A stretch of DNA of 21,204 nucleotides, taken from assembly GCA_031278075.1 (NCBI GenBank), contig JAITLE010000015.1:1-21204 (forward strand), written 5' to 3'. This document shows positions 1-12,372 of this stretch, in pieces. Position 1 is the stretch's first letter, and each line of letters begins with the position of its first letter. This DNA comes from Bifidobacteriaceae bacterium (GTDB lineage Bacteria; Actinomycetota; Actinomycetes; Actinomycetales; WQXJ01). The notes beneath the pieces were generated by a model. The model did no database searches. It was not told the origin of the DNA and worked only from the letters and a program-made list of their open reading frames with translations. A program made the position numbers and the translations under genes.

Positions 1-4
1 CGGC

Positions 5-904
5 ATGACCCGGCGGCTCGCCGCCGCCCGGGCGGCCCGGCGGCTGACCAAAGCGGCCCTCAACCAGATCGACGACCCGACGGCGCCGGGCGCGGCGCCG
101 TGGCTGCGCCCGAACCACCGGGGCGCGGCGGTGGACCTGCGCGGCGGGCTCGCAGTCATGACAGGCCTGCTGGCGGCGGCCGCCCGAGCGCGGCCGGCGG
201 GCCGCGGCGCGTGGGGCGGTGTCGCGGCGATCAGTGCCGCTGGCGTCGCCGGCTTCGCCGACGACCTGGCGGGCGACGCCCTCGCCAAGGGACTCCGGGG
301 CCATCTGCGTGAGCTGGCACGTGGCCGGGTCACGACCGGCTTCGCGAAGCTCGCCCTGATCACCGCCGGCGCCGCGGTCTTCGCGGCCGGCGAGGAGTTC
401 GGCGCGGCCGGCGCCCGCGGCGCAGGCGGAGCGCGCGGCCCAGGCGGCGTCGGCGCCGCTGGACACGGACGCCCAGCGGCGCGCCTCGCCGGACAGCTGT
501 GGCGGGCCGGAGTCGACACGGTCCTAGTCGCGGGCGCGGCGAATCTCGCCAACCTGTTGGACTTGCGGCCAGGGCGCGCGCTGAAGGCCGCCGGGGCGCC
601 AGCCGCATTGATCGCCGCGCGGGGCGGACCGGGCGCCCAGCTGGCGGCCGGCGTTGTCGGGACCGTGCTCGCCGCGGCGCCAGCGGACTTGACCGAACGC
701 GTCATGCTCGGCGACACCGGCGCCAACGCGCTCGGGGCGGCGGTCGGCGTGGCCGCCGCCAGATCCCTCAGACCAGGCCCGCGCGCGGTGGCCGCGCTGG
801 CCGTCGCGGGGCTGACGCTCGCATCGGAGAAGGTCTCGTTCTCGCGGGTGATCGCGGGTGACCCGGTGCTGCGGCGAATCGACAGCTGCGGCAGGCTGGA
901 GTGA
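5..904 (+). CDS. MraY/WecA-like prenyl-phosphate sugar-1-phosphate transferase (glycosyltransferase family 4), probably 5'-partial
   Basis: Likely integral membrane enzyme that moves a sugar-1-phosphate from a UDP-sugar onto a prenyl phosphate. Seen: W33-x-R-x-N-x-RG40, the Asp pair in GFADDLAGD (D86-D87), KGLRGHL (95-101), NLANLLDLRPGRALK (180-194) and LGDTGANALGA (235-245). These follow the family order of Asp pair, Asn-rich NxxNxxD loop and GDxGA motif. The ATG at 5 is the first start in view, but only about 32 residues precede the conserved block and the usual first membrane helix is missing. The true start is therefore probably left of the window. The 3' end overlaps the MurJ-like gene by GTGA, so the two are translationally coupled. 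Residues 140-165 are Gly/Ala-rich and codon-poor (see findings). The acceptor and sugar cannot be read from the sequence; the conserved Asp/Asn motifs argue against a dead homologue. Confidence 0.75.
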   Translation: MTRRLAAARAARRLTKAALNQIDDPTAPGAAPWLRPNHRGAAVDLRGGLAVMTGLLAAAARARPAGRGAWGGVAAISAAGVAGFADDLAGDALAKGLRGHLRELARGRVTTGFAKLALITAGAAVFAAGEEFGAAGARGAGGARGPGGVGAAGHGRPAARLAGQLWRAGVDTVLVAGAANLANLLDLRPGRALKAAGAPAALIAARGGPGAQLAAGVVGTVLAAAPADLTERVMLGDTGANALGAAVGVAAARSLRPGPRAVAALAVAGLTLASEKVSFSRVIAGDPVLRRIDSCGRLE

Positions 905-2565
905 GTCGCCGACGCGGGACGCTGGCCGGCGCCTTGCTCGGCGGCGCCGCGGTGGTCGCGGTGTGGACGGCCGCCTCCCGCGTCGCGGGATTCGCCCGCT
1001 GGCTGGTCTTCTCGCAGACGGTCGGGTCAACGGCGACCGGCTCGGCGCACACCGCCGCGAACACGTTGCCGAACATATTGTTCGAGGTCGCGGCCGGCGG
1101 CGCCCTCGCCGCCATGGTGGTGCCGTTGCTGGCGGCGCCGCTGCGGCGGGCCGACGTCCGCCGGGCGGGTGAGATCTGCTCCGCCCTGGCGACTTGGGCG
1201 CTGACCGTGCTTGTTCCCGCCGCCGCGTTGTTCGCTTGGGCGGCGGGTCCGCTGACTCGGGCGGTCGGCATCGGCGGTCTGGACGCCGCCGACCCGGGGA
1301 CAGCCGAGTTGGCCGCCCAACTGGGCGCCATGTTCGCGGCGCAGCTGCCCTTGTACGGCATCGGCCTGGTGGCGGCCGGCGCGTTGCAAGCGGCGGGTCG
1401 GTTCGCTTGGCCGGCGCTGGCGCCGCTGCTCAGCTCGATCACGGTGATCGGGGTGTATTTCGTGTTCGGGGCGCTGGCCGACGGGCGCCAAGCGAACCCG
1501 GAGCAACTCGGCGGCGCGGCGGTGGCGGTACTCGGCTGGGGCACGACAGCGGGGGTCGCGGTCTTGACGTTGCCGCTGCTCATCCCGGCCCGCCGCCTCG
1601 GCTTTCGCCTGCGCTGGACGTACCGGTTCCCAGCGGGCGTCGGCCGCCGGGCGCGGCGCCTGGCCGCCTCCGGCGTCGCCGCCCTGGCCGCGCAGCAGCT
1701 CTCGGTGCTCGTCGTGGTGCTGATCGCGAACGCCCGCGGCGGCGCGGGGGCGTTGCCCTCCTACCACTACGCCCAGGCGGTGTATCTGCTGCCGTACGCG
1801 GTGATGGTCGCGCCGCTGGTGACGGCCGCGTTCCCACGCTTGGCCGGCGCCACGACGCACGATGGCGAGTTGGCCGCCAGGACAAGGGTCACCACGCGGG
1901 CGGTGCTCGCCGCGGGCGCGTCGGGCGCCGCGGTGTTGGTGGGCGCCTCCGGGGGCGTGGAAGCCGTGTTCGCGGCGATCGACCGGTCCGGCGGGGCGCC
2001 CGGGTTGGCCGGGGAGGTGGTCGCGTTCGCTACGGGCCTCGTCGGCTTCGCGCTGCTCACTCAATGCCAACGGGTGTTGTACGCCGCGGAGCGCCCAGGG
2101 GCGGCGTTGGCGGTGACCAGCGCCGCGTATGTGGCGCTCATCGCGGCGGCGGTGACGCTGACGGCCGGGGGCGGCGCCCAGGCGATGGAACGCACTTTGG
2201 CGGCGCTGGGCGCGGCGTCCAGTGTCGGCATGACAGTCGGCGGGGTGGCCGGCCTGGTCGCGGTCCGGCACGCGTTGGGGCGGGCGGGGCTCGCTGGGCT
2301 CAGCCGCACCGCGGCCGTGGCGCTGACCGGATCGGCGGCGGGCGCGTTGGCAGGTTGGCGGCTGGCGGCCGCCTTGAACACCGGTGGTCTCGGGCACGCC
2401 TTGGCGGCGGCCGCCGTGGGCGCGGCGGTGGCCGCCGCCGTGAGCCTGGCGGCGGCGGCGTTCGGTGAACGGGCCTTGCTGCGCGCTGTGTTCGCGCGCG
2501 GCGCCGCCTCTAGCGAAACGCCGCGCCGCCCTGCGGCGCCCGCGCCGAAGAGCGCGGTAGATTAG
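901..2565 (+). CDS. murJ: MurJ/MviN-family lipid flippase (MATE-like MOP superfamily)
   Basis: Multi-pass membrane protein of 554 aa, the usual MurJ core size, made mostly of Ala/Gly/Val/Leu helices. MurJ flips lipid II or a related polyprenyl-diphosphate sugar across the membrane. The N-terminus carries the family signature ASRVAGFARWLVFSQTVGS (25-43), then AANTLPNILFEVAAGGALAA (52-71) and MVVPLL. This is the GF-x-R, then PN, then AGG-x-x VP pattern of actinobacterial MurJ-like proteins. The Asp found after the GAG turn in the E. coli protein is not evident. The start is GTG at 901, overlapping the upstream stop (GTGA), with GGAG immediately before it. The C-terminal 25 residues are Ala/Pro-rich and the pyrG promoter lies inside the last codons. 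Actinomycetes often carry more than one MurJ-like protein, so this may be a paralogue with a substrate other than lipid II. Confidence 0.82.
   Translation: MSRRRGTLAGALLGGAAVVAVWTAASRVAGFARWLVFSQTVGSTATGSAHTAANTLPNILFEVAAGGALAAMVVPLLAAPLRRADVRRAGEICSALATWALTVLVPAAALFAWAAGPLTRAVGIGGLDAADPGTAELAAQLGAMFAAQLPLYGIGLVAAGALQAAGRFAWPALAPLLSSITVIGVYFVFGALADGRQANPEQLGGAAVAVLGWGTTAGVAVLTLPLLIPARRLGFRLRWTYRFPAGVGRRARRLAASGVAALAAQQLSVLVVVLIANARGGAGALPSYHYAQAVYLLPYAVMVAPLVTAAFPRLAGATTHDGELAARTRVTTRAVLAAGASGAAVLVGASGGVEAVFAAIDRSGGAPGLAGEVVAFATGLVGFALLTQCQRVLYAAERPGAALAVTSAAYVALIAAAVTLTAGGGAQAMERTLAALGAASSVGMTVGGVAGLVAVRHALGRAGLAGLSRTAAVALTGSAAGALAGWRLAAALNTGGLGHALAAAAVGAAVAAAVSLAAAAFGERALLRAVFARGAASSETPRRPAAPAPKSAVD
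2558..2563 (+). promoter_or_regulatory. -10 element TAGATT for pyrG, leaderless geometry
   Basis: TAGATT fits the actinobacterial TAnnnT -10. It lies inside the last codons of the flippase gene, and its final T is 8 nt before the GTG at 2572, so transcription would start at or next to the start codon. No convincing -35 is seen. It would give pyrG a promoter independent of the envelope genes. Confidence 0.5.
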
Positions 2566-2571
2566 AAGTCC

Positions 2572-4257
2572 GTGATGCAACGCGCCAGTCTGCATGGTCA
2601 GGCTCCGAATCAAGTCCAACACATCTTCGTCACCGGCGGGGTGGCGTCTTCTTTGGGGAAGGGGCTGACGGCATCGTCGCTGGGGCAACTGCTGCGGTCC
2701 CGCGGACTCAGGGTGACCATGCAGAAGCTGGACCCCTACCTGAACGTCGACCCGGGGACTATGAACCCCTTCCAACACGGCGAGGTGTTCGTCACCGACG
2801 ACGGCGCCGAGACCGACCTGGACATCGGGCATTACGAGCGGTTCTTGGACGTGCCGCTGTCCGCCGCCGCCAACGTCACCACCGGCCAGATCTACTCCAC
2901 GGTGATCGAGAAGGAGCGACTCGGCCGCTATGAGGGCGAGACGGTCCAAGTGATCCCGCACATCACCGATGAGATCAAGGCCCGCATGCGCGCTCAAGAA
3001 GCGGACAACGTGGACGTGATCATCACCGAGATCGGCGGCACCGTCGGCGACATCGAGTCGCAGCCTTTCGTTGAGGCCGCCCGGCAGGTCCGTCAGGAGG
3101 TGGGGCGTGACAACTGCTTCTTCTGCCACGTGTCGCTGGTGCCGTTCATCGGTCCGTCGAAGGAGCTGAAGACCAAGCCGACGCAGCATTCCGTGGCCGC
3201 TCTGCGCAGCATCGGCATCCAGCCGGACGCGATCGTCTGCCGGGCGGACCGTGAACTGCCGGCCTCGATCAGGCGGAAGATCGCGCTCATGTGCGACGTG
3301 GAGGAGCAAGCCGTGGTGACCTGCGCCGACGCGGATTCCATCTACGACATCCCAAAGGTGTTGCATTCCGGCGGTTTGGACGCGTATGTCATCCAGCGGC
3401 TCGGCTTGCCGTTCCGGGACGTGGACTGGACGGACTGGGGGCGGCTGTTGCAGCGGGTCCACAAGCCAGCCCACGAGGTGGCTGTCGCGTTGGTCGGGAA
3501 GTACATCGACCTGCCGGACGCGTACTTGTCGGTCTGCGAGGCGTTGCGCGCGGGTGGTTTCCACCACAACGCCAGGGTCAACATCCGGTGGGTCGCCTCC
3601 GACACCTGCGACACCCCGGCTGGCGCCCGCGACCAGTTGGCCGACGTGGACGCGATCGTGGTCCCGGGCGGCTTCGGCGTGCGCGGGATAGAGGGGAAGC
3701 TGGGCGCGTTGCGTTTCACCCGCGAGAACGGTGTCCCAACGCTGGGTCTCTGCCTCGGTTTGCAATGCATGGTGATCGAGTTCTCGCGTCACGTCTTGGG
3801 ATTGGCGGGGGCGTCTTCGACGGAGTTCGACCCGGAGACCCCGGATCCGGTTGTCGCCACGATGGAGGAGCAGCTCGAGATTGTCCAGGGGGAGGGTTAT
3901 CTGGGCGGCACGATGCGTTTGGGCGCGTGTTCGGCGGAACTCGTGCCGAATTCGATGGTGGCGCGCGCTTATGGCGCCACATTGGTCTCGGAGCGCCACC
4001 GTCACCGCTATGAGGTGAACAACGCTTACCGGGCGCGCCTCGAAGAGGCCGGGCTGCGCGTCAGCGGCCTGTCCCCGGACCGCGAGTTGGTCGAATTCAT
4101 GGAGCTTTCACCCGAACTGCACCCGTTTTATGTGGGCACGCAGGCTCATCCCGAGTTCAAGTCTCGCCCGACCCGCGCCCATCCGTTGTTCGCGGCGTTG
4201 GTCGGCGCGGCGCTCGCCCGGCAGGCGGAGAGCCGTCTGCTGGAGGTCGACCTGTGA
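2572..4257 (+). CDS. pyrG: CTP synthase (glutamine-hydrolysing)
   Basis: Makes CTP from UTP, ATP and glutamine (last step of pyrimidine nucleotide synthesis), cytosolic. At 561 aa it is full length. The N-terminal amidoligase domain has the P-loop region FVTGGVASSLGKGLTASS (19-36), then KLDPYLNVDPGTMNPFQHGE and the acidic ITEIGGTVGDIESQPF segment. The C-terminal class I glutamine amidotransferase has GLCLGLQ with nucleophile C394, and H526 and E528 in QAHPEFKSRP. The P-loop reads GGVASS where most homologues have GGVVSS. GTG at 2572 is chosen because of the -10 element 8 nt upstream; ATG at 2575 is the immediate alternative and changes only one residue. The 3' end overlaps the NUDIX gene by GTGA. 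Confidence 0.97.
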   Translation: MMQRASLHGQAPNQVQHIFVTGGVASSLGKGLTASSLGQLLRSRGLRVTMQKLDPYLNVDPGTMNPFQHGEVFVTDDGAETDLDIGHYERFLDVPLSAAANVTTGQIYSTVIEKERLGRYEGETVQVIPHITDEIKARMRAQEADNVDVIITEIGGTVGDIESQPFVEAARQVRQEVGRDNCFFCHVSLVPFIGPSKELKTKPTQHSVAALRSIGIQPDAIVCRADRELPASIRRKIALMCDVEEQAVVTCADADSIYDIPKVLHSGGLDAYVIQRLGLPFRDVDWTDWGRLLQRVHKPAHEVAVALVGKYIDLPDAYLSVCEALRAGGFHHNARVNIRWVASDTCDTPAGARDQLADVDAIVVPGGFGVRGIEGKLGALRFTRENGVPTLGLCLGLQCMVIEFSRHVLGLAGASSTEFDPETPDPVVATMEEQLEIVQGEGYLGGTMRLGACSAELVPNSMVARAYGATLVSERHRHRYEVNNAYRARLEEAGLRVSGLSPDRELVEFMELSPELHPFYVGTQAHPEFKSRPTRAHPLFAALVGAALARQAESRLLEVDL

Positions 4258-5060
4258 ACGACCCGACGCATGATTCCGTCTGCGCCGTCCCCGCTCGGCC
4301 ATGGCCGTCGGCTGCTGAAGCGTCCGCCCCGGCCGACGCGTCCCCGCCGGCCTTTGGCCACACGCCATCCGCTTTTGACGAGTCCGCGCCGCACCCGGGT
4401 TTGATCGCCGATCAGGCCGTGGTCCGCCCCGTCGGGCGTTCGGACACGGTGTTCCGCGGTCGAATCTGGGACGTGGTGTCCGACGACGTGACCCTGCCGG
4501 ATGGGGTGACGGTCTGTCGCGAATATGTGCGGCATCCCGGCGCGGCGGCGGTCATCGCGGTCGACGCCGCGGGGAGTGTGCTGTTGCAGCGGCAGTACCG
4601 TCACCCAGCCCGGGCGCAGCTGTGGGAGCCCCCGGCGGGGTTGCTGGATGTGCCCGGCGAGCCGCCTGCGCTGACAGCGCGCCGCGAGTTGGCTGAGGAG
4701 GCGGATCTCGAGGCGTCGGATTGGCGCCATCTCGTGACGTTCAACTCCAGCCCGGGCGGATCCTCGGAGGTGATCCACGTCTTCCTGGCCCGTCACCTGG
4801 GCGAGGCGCCCGCGGATCGGCGGTTCGTGCGCGAGGCCGAGGAGGCGACCTTGGTGTCAGCCTGGATCCCCCTGGACGATGCCGTCGGCTTGGTCATGGC
4901 GAATCGCTTGCGATCTCCGACCGCTGTGGTGGGCATCCTGGCGGCGGCCGCGGCTAGGCGCGCGGCAGGCGGCTGGGACAGCTTGCCGCCCGCGGCGGCT
5001 TCCTGCCCGCCGTCTCCGCCCGAAGCCCCCAGAAGCGGCGATCGGCTTCCCCGTCGCTGA
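4254..5060 (+). CDS. NUDIX hydrolase, ADP-ribose pyrophosphatase-like
   Basis: Probably hydrolyses ADP-ribose or a similar nucleoside diphosphate derivative. The core runs from about residue 55: VFRGRIWDVVSDDV, then VLLQRQYRHPARAQLWEPPAGLLD, then the Nudix box from G129 to L152 with E136, R144-E145 and E148-E149 in place. The box is one residue longer than the G-x5-E consensus, as in other GLLDVPGE-type members, and the usual Gly of its last turn is D151. Genes of this type follow pyrG in many actinomycetes, for example Rv1700 after Rv1699 in M. tuberculosis. The GTG at 4254 overlaps the pyrG stop (GTGA). It gives about 50 Ala/Pro/Ser-rich residues ahead of the domain, so a later GTG near 4421 is possible. 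The C-terminal 35 residues are also Pro/Ala-rich and not part of the fold. Confidence 0.88.
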   Translation: MNDPTHDSVCAVPARPWPSAAEASAPADASPPAFGHTPSAFDESAPHPGLIADQAVVRPVGRSDTVFRGRIWDVVSDDVTLPDGVTVCREYVRHPGAAAVIAVDAAGSVLLQRQYRHPARAQLWEPPAGLLDVPGEPPALTARRELAEEADLEASDWRHLVTFNSSPGGSSEVIHVFLARHLGEAPADRRFVREAEEATLVSAWIPLDDAVGLVMANRLRSPTAVVGILAAAAARRAAGGWDSLPPAAASCPPSPPEAPRSGDRLPRR

Positions 5061-5133
5061 CTCCATAGGGCCGAACCCGGCCACGGCGGCGACATGGATG
5101 ACTCGTCGAGGGTGGGCGGCTGGGCGTCCGCTG

Positions 5134-5139
5134 TAGCCT
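5134..5139 (+). promoter_or_regulatory. -10 element TAGCCT for uvrB, leaderless geometry
   Basis: TAGCCT (TAnnnT) ends 7 nt before the ATG at 5147. This favours that ATG over the in-frame GTG at 5141, which would be only one nt from the hexamer. No clear -35 and no Shine-Dalgarno sequence is present. No GAAC-N4-GTTC LexA-type box is visible in the 86-nt gap upstream. Confidence 0.5.
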
Positions 5140-5146
5140 GGTGGCC

Positions 5147-7219
<2,073 letters not shown>

Positions 7220-7415
7220 TCCGGGCGACGCTCGGCGCGGCTTGGTGTGGGCGGACGGAGGCTCGACACACCCGAACGCGTCCCCGCGCCGCAGACTCCG
7301 CCCGCGGCCGTCGGCGCAGGGACAGACAGACAACCCGGCGGACTCCACGCCGCTGGTGGGATACTTGCCTGAGCCCACCCGGCTGGCTCGCCCCGCCCAA
7401 GCAGACAACACCCGT

Positions 7416-7421
7416 GAGGAG
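7416..7421 (+). promoter_or_regulatory. Shine-Dalgarno sequence of the GNAT gene
   Basis: GAGGAG lies 6 nt before the ATG at 7428 and fixes that start. The reading frame stays open upstream to 7194, but the added residues are unlike any acetyltransferase. The 208-nt gap after uvrB must hold the promoter; I could not assign a good -10. Confidence 0.65.
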
Positions 7422-7427
7422 CCCCAG

Positions 7428-7952
7428 ATGCACATCCGCCCATTGCTGCCCGGCGATTGGGACGACATCTTCGAGATCGCCGGCGAGGCGGTCGGCCTGG
7501 GCGCGTTAGACGACGAGCTGACGACTTGGGATTCGTGGAACGCCCGCTTCATCCCCGGGCAACGGCTGGTCGCGGCCAGCCGTGAGGGCCGGATCGCGGG
7601 TTGGGCGGCTCTGGAGCGTGTGTCATCGCGCCCGTCCTGGTCCGGCGTCGCGGCCGTGTCCGTTTACGTCGCGGCATCCTTCCGCGGCCAGGGTTTCGGG
7701 TCGAGGCTCTTGGGCGGCTTGGTCGCCGCGTCCGAAGAGACCGCGTATTGGACGTTGCAGGCACACGTCTTGCCGCACAACGCGGCCGCTTTGCGACTCC
7801 TCGAGCACTTCGGCTTCGCCCGGGTCGGGGTGAGACGTCGTGTGTTCCAAACGGACGGTGTTTGGCAAGACGCGATCCTCCTCGACCGCCGCAGCGCAGT
7901 CGTCTTCCCCGAAGCCACGCCCACCCCGCAGGAGATCCCCGAGGCTTCGTGA
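7428..7952 (+). CDS. GNAT-family N-acetyltransferase, phosphinothricin acetyltransferase-like
   Basis: Predicted acetyl-CoA-dependent acyltransferase of 174 aa. Seen: N-terminal strand MHIRPLLPGDWDDIFEI, then a segment with W34/W37 and RLVAASREGRIAGWAAL. The acetyl-CoA loop is VSVYVAASFRGQGFGSRLL, with R86-G-Q-G-F-G91 giving the R/Q-x-x-G-x-G/A motif. HVLPHNAAALRLLEHFGFARVG follows, with N118 and the C-terminal GF turn. The order matches the phosphinothricin / L-amino-acid N-acyltransferase (Pat/Bar) group, but the substrate cannot be told from sequence. The start is fixed by GAGGAG six nt upstream. It lies alone between uvrB and uvrA with 208 and 105 nt of flanking non-coding DNA, so a role in repair is not implied. 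The last 15 residues are a Pro/Glu-rich tail. Confidence 0.85.
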   Translation: MHIRPLLPGDWDDIFEIAGEAVGLGALDDELTTWDSWNARFIPGQRLVAASREGRIAGWAALERVSSRPSWSGVAAVSVYVAASFRGQGFGSRLLGGLVAASEETAYWTLQAHVLPHNAAALRLLEHFGFARVGVRRRVFQTDGVWQDAILLDRRSAVVFPEATPTPQEIPEAS

Positions 7953-8016
7953 CCCGGGCCGCGGCGGCGACCAGTCGGCATCGGGCACGCGTCCAGCTGA
8001 GTCAGCCGACAGCGTA

Positions 8017-8030
8017 GGCGGGCGCCCGCC
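8017..8030 (+). repeat. Perfect 14-nt palindrome upstream of uvrA
   Basis: GGCGGGCGCCCGCC is its own reverse complement and ends 14 nt before the uvrA -10, overlapping where a -35 would be. It could be a repressor or activator site, though short GC palindromes are common in this composition. It does not resemble the actinobacterial SOS box. Confidence 0.35.
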
Positions 8031-8044
8031 GAACCGGATCTGCG

Positions 8045-8050
8045 TACAAT
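8045..8050 (+). promoter_or_regulatory. -10 element TACAAT for uvrA, leaderless geometry
   Basis: TACAAT is the best -10 match in the window (5 of 6 to TATAAT). Its last base is 7 nt before the GTG at 8058, so the mRNA would begin at that start codon. The GTG at 8052 is only one nt away and cannot be used by such a transcript. Confidence 0.6.
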
Positions 8051-8057
8051 TGTGCGG

Positions 8058-10907
<2,850 letters not shown>

Positions 10908-11124
10908 GCGGCGGATCGGCCGCGCCATTCCGTCCGGTCGCGCCGGGCCGAAATGAGACGATCCGGGTGAGGCGGTCGGCGCCCTCGGCGCTGGATGGCA
11001 TGATAGATAGCCAGGCGGGCGCCGAACCGCTGGTCCGCGGCCTCCACGGGGGCGGAGCGGACGGCATCGGGCACTGGGGTGGCAGGCGCGAGGCGGATCT
11101 GGTGGCGGCGCCCCTCTGAAGAGT

Positions 11125-11147
11125 CTCGCGACCTGCCGGGTCGCGAG
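11125..11147 (+). repeat. Perfect 9-bp hairpin downstream of uvrA
   Basis: CTCGCGACC and GGTCGCGAG form a perfect 9-bp stem around a 5-nt loop (TGCCG). No T-run follows on either strand, so it is not a canonical intrinsic terminator. It may be a mRNA 3'-end stabiliser or a tailless terminator of the kind proposed for high-GC actinomycetes. Confidence 0.5.
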
Positions 11148-11220
11148 CGCTGGTGGCGCGCGGGTTCGCTGCGCCGCCGGCCTGGGCCGGCCGTCCGACG
11201 GGGAGGGACCGCCGGCCCCT

Positions 11221-11270
11221 GGGGCGGCCTCCGCGACTGGGCGTGGTGGAGGCCGCCCCTTCTGCTTGTC
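11221..11270 (+). terminator. Intrinsic terminator downstream of uvrA
   Basis: GGGGCGGCCTCC (11221-11232) and GGAGGCCGCCCC (11248-11259) form a perfect 12-bp stem with a 15-nt loop. The T-rich tract TTCTGCTTGTCT follows on the plus strand. The T tract is on the uvrA-proximal reading direction only. The hairpin also lies just past the stop of the opposing transporter gene and could block read-through both ways. Confidence 0.65.
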
Positions 11271-12242
11271 TCAGGGCCGGCGCCGCGGATCTGCGGACGG
11301 CTGGCCGGGGCGCCCAGAGCCGGGTGTGCCGACAGCGGCATGCCCTGGCGCGGGCCTTCCCGGAGCGAGCTCCGAGAGAGCGATCCCGGCGCACATCAAG
11401 GCGGCGCCGGTGTAGCCGCGAAGTCCCATGTTCTCGTGGAGGATGAGCGCGCCCCCGAGCGCCCCGAACACCGTCTCGAGGGCCATGATCAGGGCGGCGC
11501 CGGTCGGTTCGGCGGCGCGCTGGCCGAAGATCTGCAGGGTGTAGGCCAACCCGACCGAGATCAGTCCGCCGTACAGCAAGGGCGCCAGCGCCAGGTTGAG
11601 CCCGGCGAACGGATGCGGGTCGAACAGCGGCGCGGCCAACGCCGATGTGGCCGCGCAGGCCCAGAACTGGGCGGCTGCGAAACGCAACGCGGGAAGCTGG
11701 CCCACCCACCGGTCCACGGCGAGGATCTGGATCGCGAAACATGCGGCCGCGAACATGACCAATCCGTCGCCGCGCGCCAGCGTGAACGTGTCGGTGATCG
11801 CGATCAGATACAGTCCTGCGAGCCCCAGCGCTATCCCGCCGACGGTGGGCCAGCGGACGCGTTTGCCGAGGAAGGCGCCGAAGACCGGGACCAACAAGAT
11901 GTACAGGCCAGTCACGAACGCGGCGTTGCCGGCGGTGGTGTCCTTCATGGCGGCTTGTTGGAGTCCGGCGGCCGCGGTGAGCAGCGTCCCGCACGCGAGC
12001 GCGGGCCAAAGGACCGCCCGGCGCATCGCGCGCCGCCTCGCCGCAGATGTGCCGCGCGCCGCGTCCAAACCGCGGGCCACGGCGCTGACCAGCGCGGCGC
12101 CCATCGCGAACCGGACCGCGTTGAAGGTGAACGCGTCGACGCGTTCCGCGCCGACACGCTGCGCGGTGAACGCCAGACCCCACATCACCGCGGCCACGAG
12201 CAGCAGGAGGTTGCCGCGCGTGCGTGCGGAGATGGAAGCCAA
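11271..12242 (-). CDS. EamA/DMT-superfamily membrane transporter
   Basis: Predicted drug/metabolite exporter of 323 aa, the usual length for two EamA repeats of five helices each. The first repeat opens with NLLLLVAAVMWGLAFTAQRVG, a typical EamA beginning, and includes GNAAFVTGLYILLVPVFGAFLGKRV. The second ends with FGQRAAEPTGAALIMALETVFGALGGALILHENMG, again characteristic. The substrate is unknown. The start is TTG at 12242, supported by GAGGA at 12247-12251 four nt upstream and by the position of the first helix; no other in-frame start lies upstream. It diverges from the oxidoreductase gene (139 nt between starts) and converges on uvrA. The C-terminal 35 residues are a Gly/Pro/Arg-rich cytoplasmic tail. 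Confidence 0.85.
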   Translation of the reverse strand: MASISARTRGNLLLLVAAVMWGLAFTAQRVGAERVDAFTFNAVRFAMGAALVSAVARGLDAARGTSAARRRAMRRAVLWPALACGTLLTAAAGLQQAAMKDTTAGNAAFVTGLYILLVPVFGAFLGKRVRWPTVGGIALGLAGLYLIAITDTFTLARGDGLVMFAAACFAIQILAVDRWVGQLPALRFAAAQFWACAATSALAAPLFDPHPFAGLNLALAPLLYGGLISVGLAYTLQIFGQRAAEPTGAALIMALETVFGALGGALILHENMGLRGYTGAALMCAGIALSELAPGRPAPGHAAVGTPGSGRPGQPSADPRRRP

Positions 12243-12287
12243 TTCGTCCTCGTCTCGTCGAAGCTCATCTGCCCGGGTGAGGAGTCA

Positions 12288-12293
12288 ACGCTA
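12288..12293 (-). promoter_or_regulatory. Candidate -10 element TAGCGT for the DMT transporter
   Basis: Reading leftwards, TAGCGT (TAnnnT) would start a transcript near 12280, giving a leader of about 38 nt that contains the GAGGA ribosome site at 12247-12251. No good -35 is seen. Confidence 0.35.
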
Positions 12294-12300
12294 CCCCCCG

Positions 12301-12345
12301 CCCAGTCGGCTGGGCTCCGCGGGTGACACAATGTCCCAGTTGGGA
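12301..12345. promoter_or_regulatory. Two inverted repeats in the divergent control region
   Basis: CCCAG-TCGG-CTGGG (12301-12314) and TCCCA-GT-TGGGA (12334-12345) lie between the divergent transporter and oxidoreductase genes. They flank GACACAAT, which contains CACAAT (12327-12332), a weak candidate -10 for the rightward gene. They could be operators of a shared regulator, but no regulator gene is adjacent. Confidence 0.3.
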
Positions 12346-12372
12346 TCGCGCGCTGAGGCGCCTGGCGGGAGT

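Larger units (their letters stand above)
10908..11270. other. Non-coding gap between uvrA and the convergent DMT transporter gene
   Basis: A 363-nt stretch in which no reading frame looks like a protein. It holds two strong inverted repeats (11125-11147 and 11221-11259, listed separately). It also has an AT-richer patch (CATGATAGATAG near 11000-11010) and short sequences shared with the uvrA upstream region (11013-11029, 11062-11074). A small RNA between the two hairpins is conceivable, but no clear promoter for it was found. Confidence 0.6.

Noticed and set aside
1027..4005. A 992-codon open frame on the minus strand across the flippase and pyrG genes
   Set aside because: It is antisense to two clearly conserved genes, is rich in Arg/His/Gln/Gly and has no domain. 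In DNA of this GC content the antisense frame stays open by default.
4985..4999. Hairpin GCCGCC-CGC-GGCGGC followed by TTCC inside the NUDIX C-terminal tail
   Set aside because: It lies within the coding region with only two T's after the stem; such short GC stems are common here.
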